64,000 nt of DNA from Maritimibacter sp. (GTDB lineage Bacteria; Pseudomonadota; Alphaproteobacteria; Rhodobacterales; Rhodobacteraceae): the NCBI GenBank assembly GCA_002695005.1, contig NZNT01000015.1, forward strand, positions 1 to 64,000, in the 5' to 3' direction. A program made the position numbers and the translations under genes. The first letter of the stretch is position 1; each line of letters starts with the position of its first letter. Shown here one piece after another: positions 62,341 to 64,000 of this stretch. The notes beneath the pieces were generated by a model. That model did no database searches and was not told the DNA's origin. It saw nothing but the letters and a program-made list of their open reading frames with translations.

Positions 62341-62495
62341 CCGGCTGGCTTCCGTTCTCGGTCACGCTCGCCTGCATCCTCGCCGTGTTCTGGATGCTCC
62401 ATAGCACGGCCTACCCGCTGCCGCTGCATTTCGTCGGACTGACCATGCTGGGCGGGACGTGGGCCGTCCCGCTCGCGCTGATGGTGCTGGCGTGA
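62337..62495 (+). CDS. Small membrane protein (52 aa) in lysis cassette
   Basis: The frame runs from the ATG in an ATGA overlap to a TGA that overlaps the GTG start of Rz. It encodes two hydrophobic helices (SVTLACILAVFWML and LTMLGG-WAVPLALMVL). It could be a second holin or antiholin. Confidence 0.6.
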   Translation: MTGWLPFSVTLACILAVFWMLHSTAYPLPLHFVGLTMLGGTWAVPLALMVLA

Positions 62496-62779
62496 CCCGC
62501 CTCACACTCATTCTGGGCGCGCTGGTGGCCGCTCTGGTGGCCGCTGGCGTGATCTGGCGCCTGTCGGACCGCAACGCGGATCTGCGCGCCGAGAACAAGG
62601 CCCAGGCGGCAACCATCCGAAACCACGAGGAAGCCGCGCGCGTGCTGAACGACGTTCTGCGCAACGAGCGCCGGATACGCGAGGATCTGGAAACCGCGCT
62701 ATCCGAAACTGAGAACCTGGAAGGGGCAGATGATGCGCTATCCGCTTATGGCCGCGCTGTTCTTGACCGCGTGCGCTGA
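62492..62779 (+). CDS. Inner-membrane spanin (Rz-like)
   Basis: This 95-residue protein starts at GTG 62492 (GTGA overlap), with one N-terminal membrane helix (LILGALVAALVAAGVIW) and a long coiled coil (RAENKAQAATIRNHEEAARV). That is the layout of i-spanins, which join inner and outer membranes in the last lysis step. The Rz1-like gene overlaps its 3' end in another frame. Confidence 0.8.
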   Translation: MTRLTLILGALVAALVAAGVIWRLSDRNADLRAENKAQAATIRNHEEAARVLNDVLRNERRIREDLETALSETENLEGADDALSAYGRAVLDRVR

Positions 62780-62957
62780 GACGGCCGCCCGACAGCCGAT
62801 CCCTGCGCCCCTTCTCGAGCCTGTCGAGGTGCGCTGCGCTGACGGCACGACTGAGCGCGCGTTGGGCGAGTGTGCGCTCCGCCTGCGCGCCGGACTTGAA
62901 ACCGCAAACGGAAAGATTTCCGCGATCAAGGAGCTCGTGACGGATGATGACAGATGA
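62733..62957 (+). CDS. Outer-membrane lipoprotein spanin (Rz1-like)
   Basis: This 74-residue protein has a lipobox (LFLTAC, Cys near residue 14) after a short hydrophobic signal, and a proline-containing mature start (RQPIPAPLLEPVE). It overlaps the Rz-like gene by 47 bp in a different frame. The ATG at 62733 is spaced 6 bp from GGAAGGGG. Confidence 0.8.
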   Translation: MRYPLMAALFLTACAETAARQPIPAPLLEPVEVRCADGTTERALGECALRLRAGLETANGKISAIKELVTDDDR

Positions 62958-63174
62958 CGACATAGAGCGACTGGAGGCGAGGCTCGCGGATCTCGAAAGT
63001 CAGGTTCTGACCGAGGGCGAGAAAGAGACGCTGCGGTTTCTCATCAAGGTCGTGAAGGCCATACAGGCAACCGCTTGGCTCGGGACATGGGCAATCAAGA
63101 TCGCGCCCGTCGTGGCCGCGATCTGGTTTTTCTGGGATCAGGGTATGCAATGGCTTACGTCGTGGGTGCGCTAA
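62944..63174 (+). CDS. Small membrane protein, possible holin
   Basis: This 76-residue protein has an amphipathic N-terminal helix (DIERLEARLADLESQV) and one C-terminal hydrophobic segment (IKIAPVVAAIWFFW). It overlaps Rz1 by 14 bp. Such layouts occur in phage holins with an N-terminal coiled part. The function is inferred. Confidence 0.6.
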   Translation: MMTDDDIERLEARLADLESQVLTEGEKETLRFLIKVVKAIQATAWLGTWAIKIAPVVAAIWFFWDQGMQWLTSWVR

Positions 63175-63593
63175 TGAAGTCGTGGAACTGGATAGGCATC
63201 GCCTGCATCTTCGCGCTGGTGCTATCGATCGCGCCGGTCACGCGGCTGGTGATCGACCCGCAGGCGGTCGAGGTGGACGGGCTGAACGTCAGCGTGGCCC
63301 GGTCGTTTCCCACTGACGCGCTCGGACTGCCTCGCCCGCGCATCTCCTACATCGAGACGGTGACACCGCTGACGAAGGGTTGGAATGACGGGCATTTCTG
63401 CCAGCAGCGCGGAGGCCCGACGCGCTACACCAAGGCGGGCGAGGCTGGCCGGTGGCAGATCGCGTGGGCGGCGTCCTGCGTCAGCGACCCGGCGGGCTTC
63501 ACATGGGAGGCCTGTTGGCACTGGCATGTGGGCGTGTTCAAGATGGGCGCCGTCTGTCTGAGCCGCACGTTTCTCAAGGCGGATCGGAAATGA
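63174..63593 (+). CDS. Membrane-anchored phage protein, unknown function
   Basis: This 139-residue protein starts in a TAATG overlap. It has an N-terminal membrane helix (WIGIACIFALVLSIAPV) and a periplasmic-looking part with several cysteines and tryptophans (GHFCQQRGG, EACWHWHVG). No family is recognised. Confidence 0.62.
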   Translation: MKSWNWIGIACIFALVLSIAPVTRLVIDPQAVEVDGLNVSVARSFPTDALGLPRPRISYIETVTPLTKGWNDGHFCQQRGGPTRYTKAGEAGRWQIAWAASCVSDPAGFTWEACWHWHVGVFKMGAVCLSRTFLKADRK

Positions 63594-63766
63594 CCGCCAT
63601 CCTCATCACCACGGTCTGCATCGCCTTCGGGCAAGAGGCGGAATGTCAGCGTGAGGTGCGGATCTACGACGACCCCAAAGAGTGCATCGTGATGAGGCGG
63701 CCGACGCGGGAATATCTGGAAGCCGTCAAGATACCGGGGGGGGGTCATCGTGTTCGTTGGGGCTGA
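63590..63766 (+). CDS. Small secreted or cysteine-rich phage protein, possibly frameshifted
   Basis: This 58-residue protein starts in an ATGA overlap. It has a hydrophobic start (ILITTVCIAFGQEAECQ). A run of nine G residues near 63736 shifts the frame: with eight G the product would continue as GGVIVFVGAECKWGRGA to a stop at 63791, which looks like a better end. Either an indel, a sequencing error or slippage is possible. Confidence 0.5.
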   Translation: MTAILITTVCIAFGQEAECQREVRIYDDPKECIVMRRPTREYLEAVKIPGGGHRVRWG

Positions 63767-63810
63767 GTGCAAATGGGGCCGGGGCGCCTGACCGATCGAC
63801 AGTGAAGCGA

Positions 63811-63845
63811 AAGCCCCGCCGGTGAGGACCGTGCGGGGCTTTTTG
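63811..63845 (+). terminator. Rho-independent terminator of the late operon
   Basis: AAGCCCCGC and GCGGGGCTT form a perfect 9-bp stem followed by a T run. It lies about 45 bp beyond the last late gene. Confidence 0.88.
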
Positions 63846-63857
63846 TTGGCGGGGTTT

Positions 63858-64000
63858 TTAGGACTCGGCCATTGCCGCGTCGATTGCTTCGTCCAGATCC
63901 TCGCCATTGAGGACCATGTTTTGCGGGGTCAGACCGGCAAACACGCCGCCCTTATCGATCGTGTCGAGGTCACGCGCGCGCAGCCAGCGATAGCGTGCAG
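63858..64000 (-). CDS. C-terminal fragment of an unrecognised gene
   Basis: A minus-strand frame enters from the right window edge and ends at a TAA at 63858-63860. Its 46 visible codons read LRARDLDTIDKGGVFAG and end in DEAIDAAMAES. It is not recognised. It may be the first gene of the phage end region or of the host. Confidence 0.5.
   Translation of the reverse strand, partial: ARYRWLRARDLDTIDKGGVFAGLTPQNMVLNGEDLDEAIDAAMAES

Larger units (their letters stand above)
23940..64000. mobile_element. Lambda-like siphophage prophage (right end outside window)
   Basis: Phage genes are contiguous from the integrase at 24019 to the lysis genes and terminator at 63845. Leftward early, immunity, rightward early, late head, tail and lysis modules are in lambdoid order. 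The 40-kb size fits a complete siphophage. All core modules are intact apart from one possible frameshift near 63736. A minus-strand gene fragment at the right edge may be phage or host, so the true end is unknown. Confidence 0.9.

Overview
The window comes from a GC-rich alphaproteobacterium, most likely a Rhodobacterales (Roseobacter/Paracoccus-like) chromosome. The support is the split his cluster (hisB-hisH ... hisA ... hisF-hisE), the fused PuuE-UraD purine enzyme, a membrane urate oxidase (PuuD) and a family of GC-rich intergenic repeats at gene 3' ends. It divides into about 23.9 kb of chromosome and about 40 kb of an integrated lambda-like siphophage that runs off the right edge.

Chromosome (1-23940). 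A leftward operon encodes a flippase-like membrane protein, a DprE1-like FAD oxidase and a DprE2-like SDR, which together suggest polyprenyl-phospho-arabinose synthesis and translocation for an envelope glycan. Next come a DUF3445 haem-protein gene and (S)-ureidoglycine aminohydrolase. The rightward block holds glpD, glpK, an MFS transporter and a two-subunit molybdenum hydroxylase with a Tat signal. A compact purine catabolic locus follows (allA, puuE-uraD fusion, uraH, puuD), giving urate to allantoin to glyoxylate. The histidine genes are interrupted by two antisense DUF2147 genes, a cupin gene and an antisense sugar-dehydrogenase-like SDR. rlmB and tRNA-Tyr(GUA) close the chromosomal part.

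Prophage (about 23940 to beyond 64000). The integrase sits directly next to the tRNA-Tyr 3' end. A long leftward early operon (33222 to 24019) carries an ERF annealing protein, SSB, a GapR homologue, a PcfJ-like protein, an HNH-like protein, many small unknowns, a xis-like gene and int. The switch region (33240-34570) has a CI/S24 repressor, a divergent Cro-like gene, and two promoters, PL and PR. These share the same TTGACT-17-CATAT architecture and exactly the same 13-bp operator palindrome. The rightward early operon carries regulators, a ParB-like protein, an OmpR/PhoB-type DNA-binding domain, an adenine methylase-like protein, a VRR nuclease, a DnaB helicase, a replication protein with an internal iteron array (probable origin), a C5-cytosine methylase that contains an overlapping second gene, and a NusG-like antiterminator.

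The late region follows the usual order: terminase small and large subunits, DUF4055 portal, MuF, scaffold and major capsid. A glycosyltransferase-like plus methyltransferase pair is inserted next. Head-tail connectors, tail tube, a tail chaperone pair with an AAATTTT -1 frameshift site, an opposite-strand secreted moron, a 1336-residue tape measure, a short tail-tip/fibre block and a lysis cassette with overlapping spanins follow. No attR copy of the tRNA end was found inside the window, so the right boundary lies outside it.
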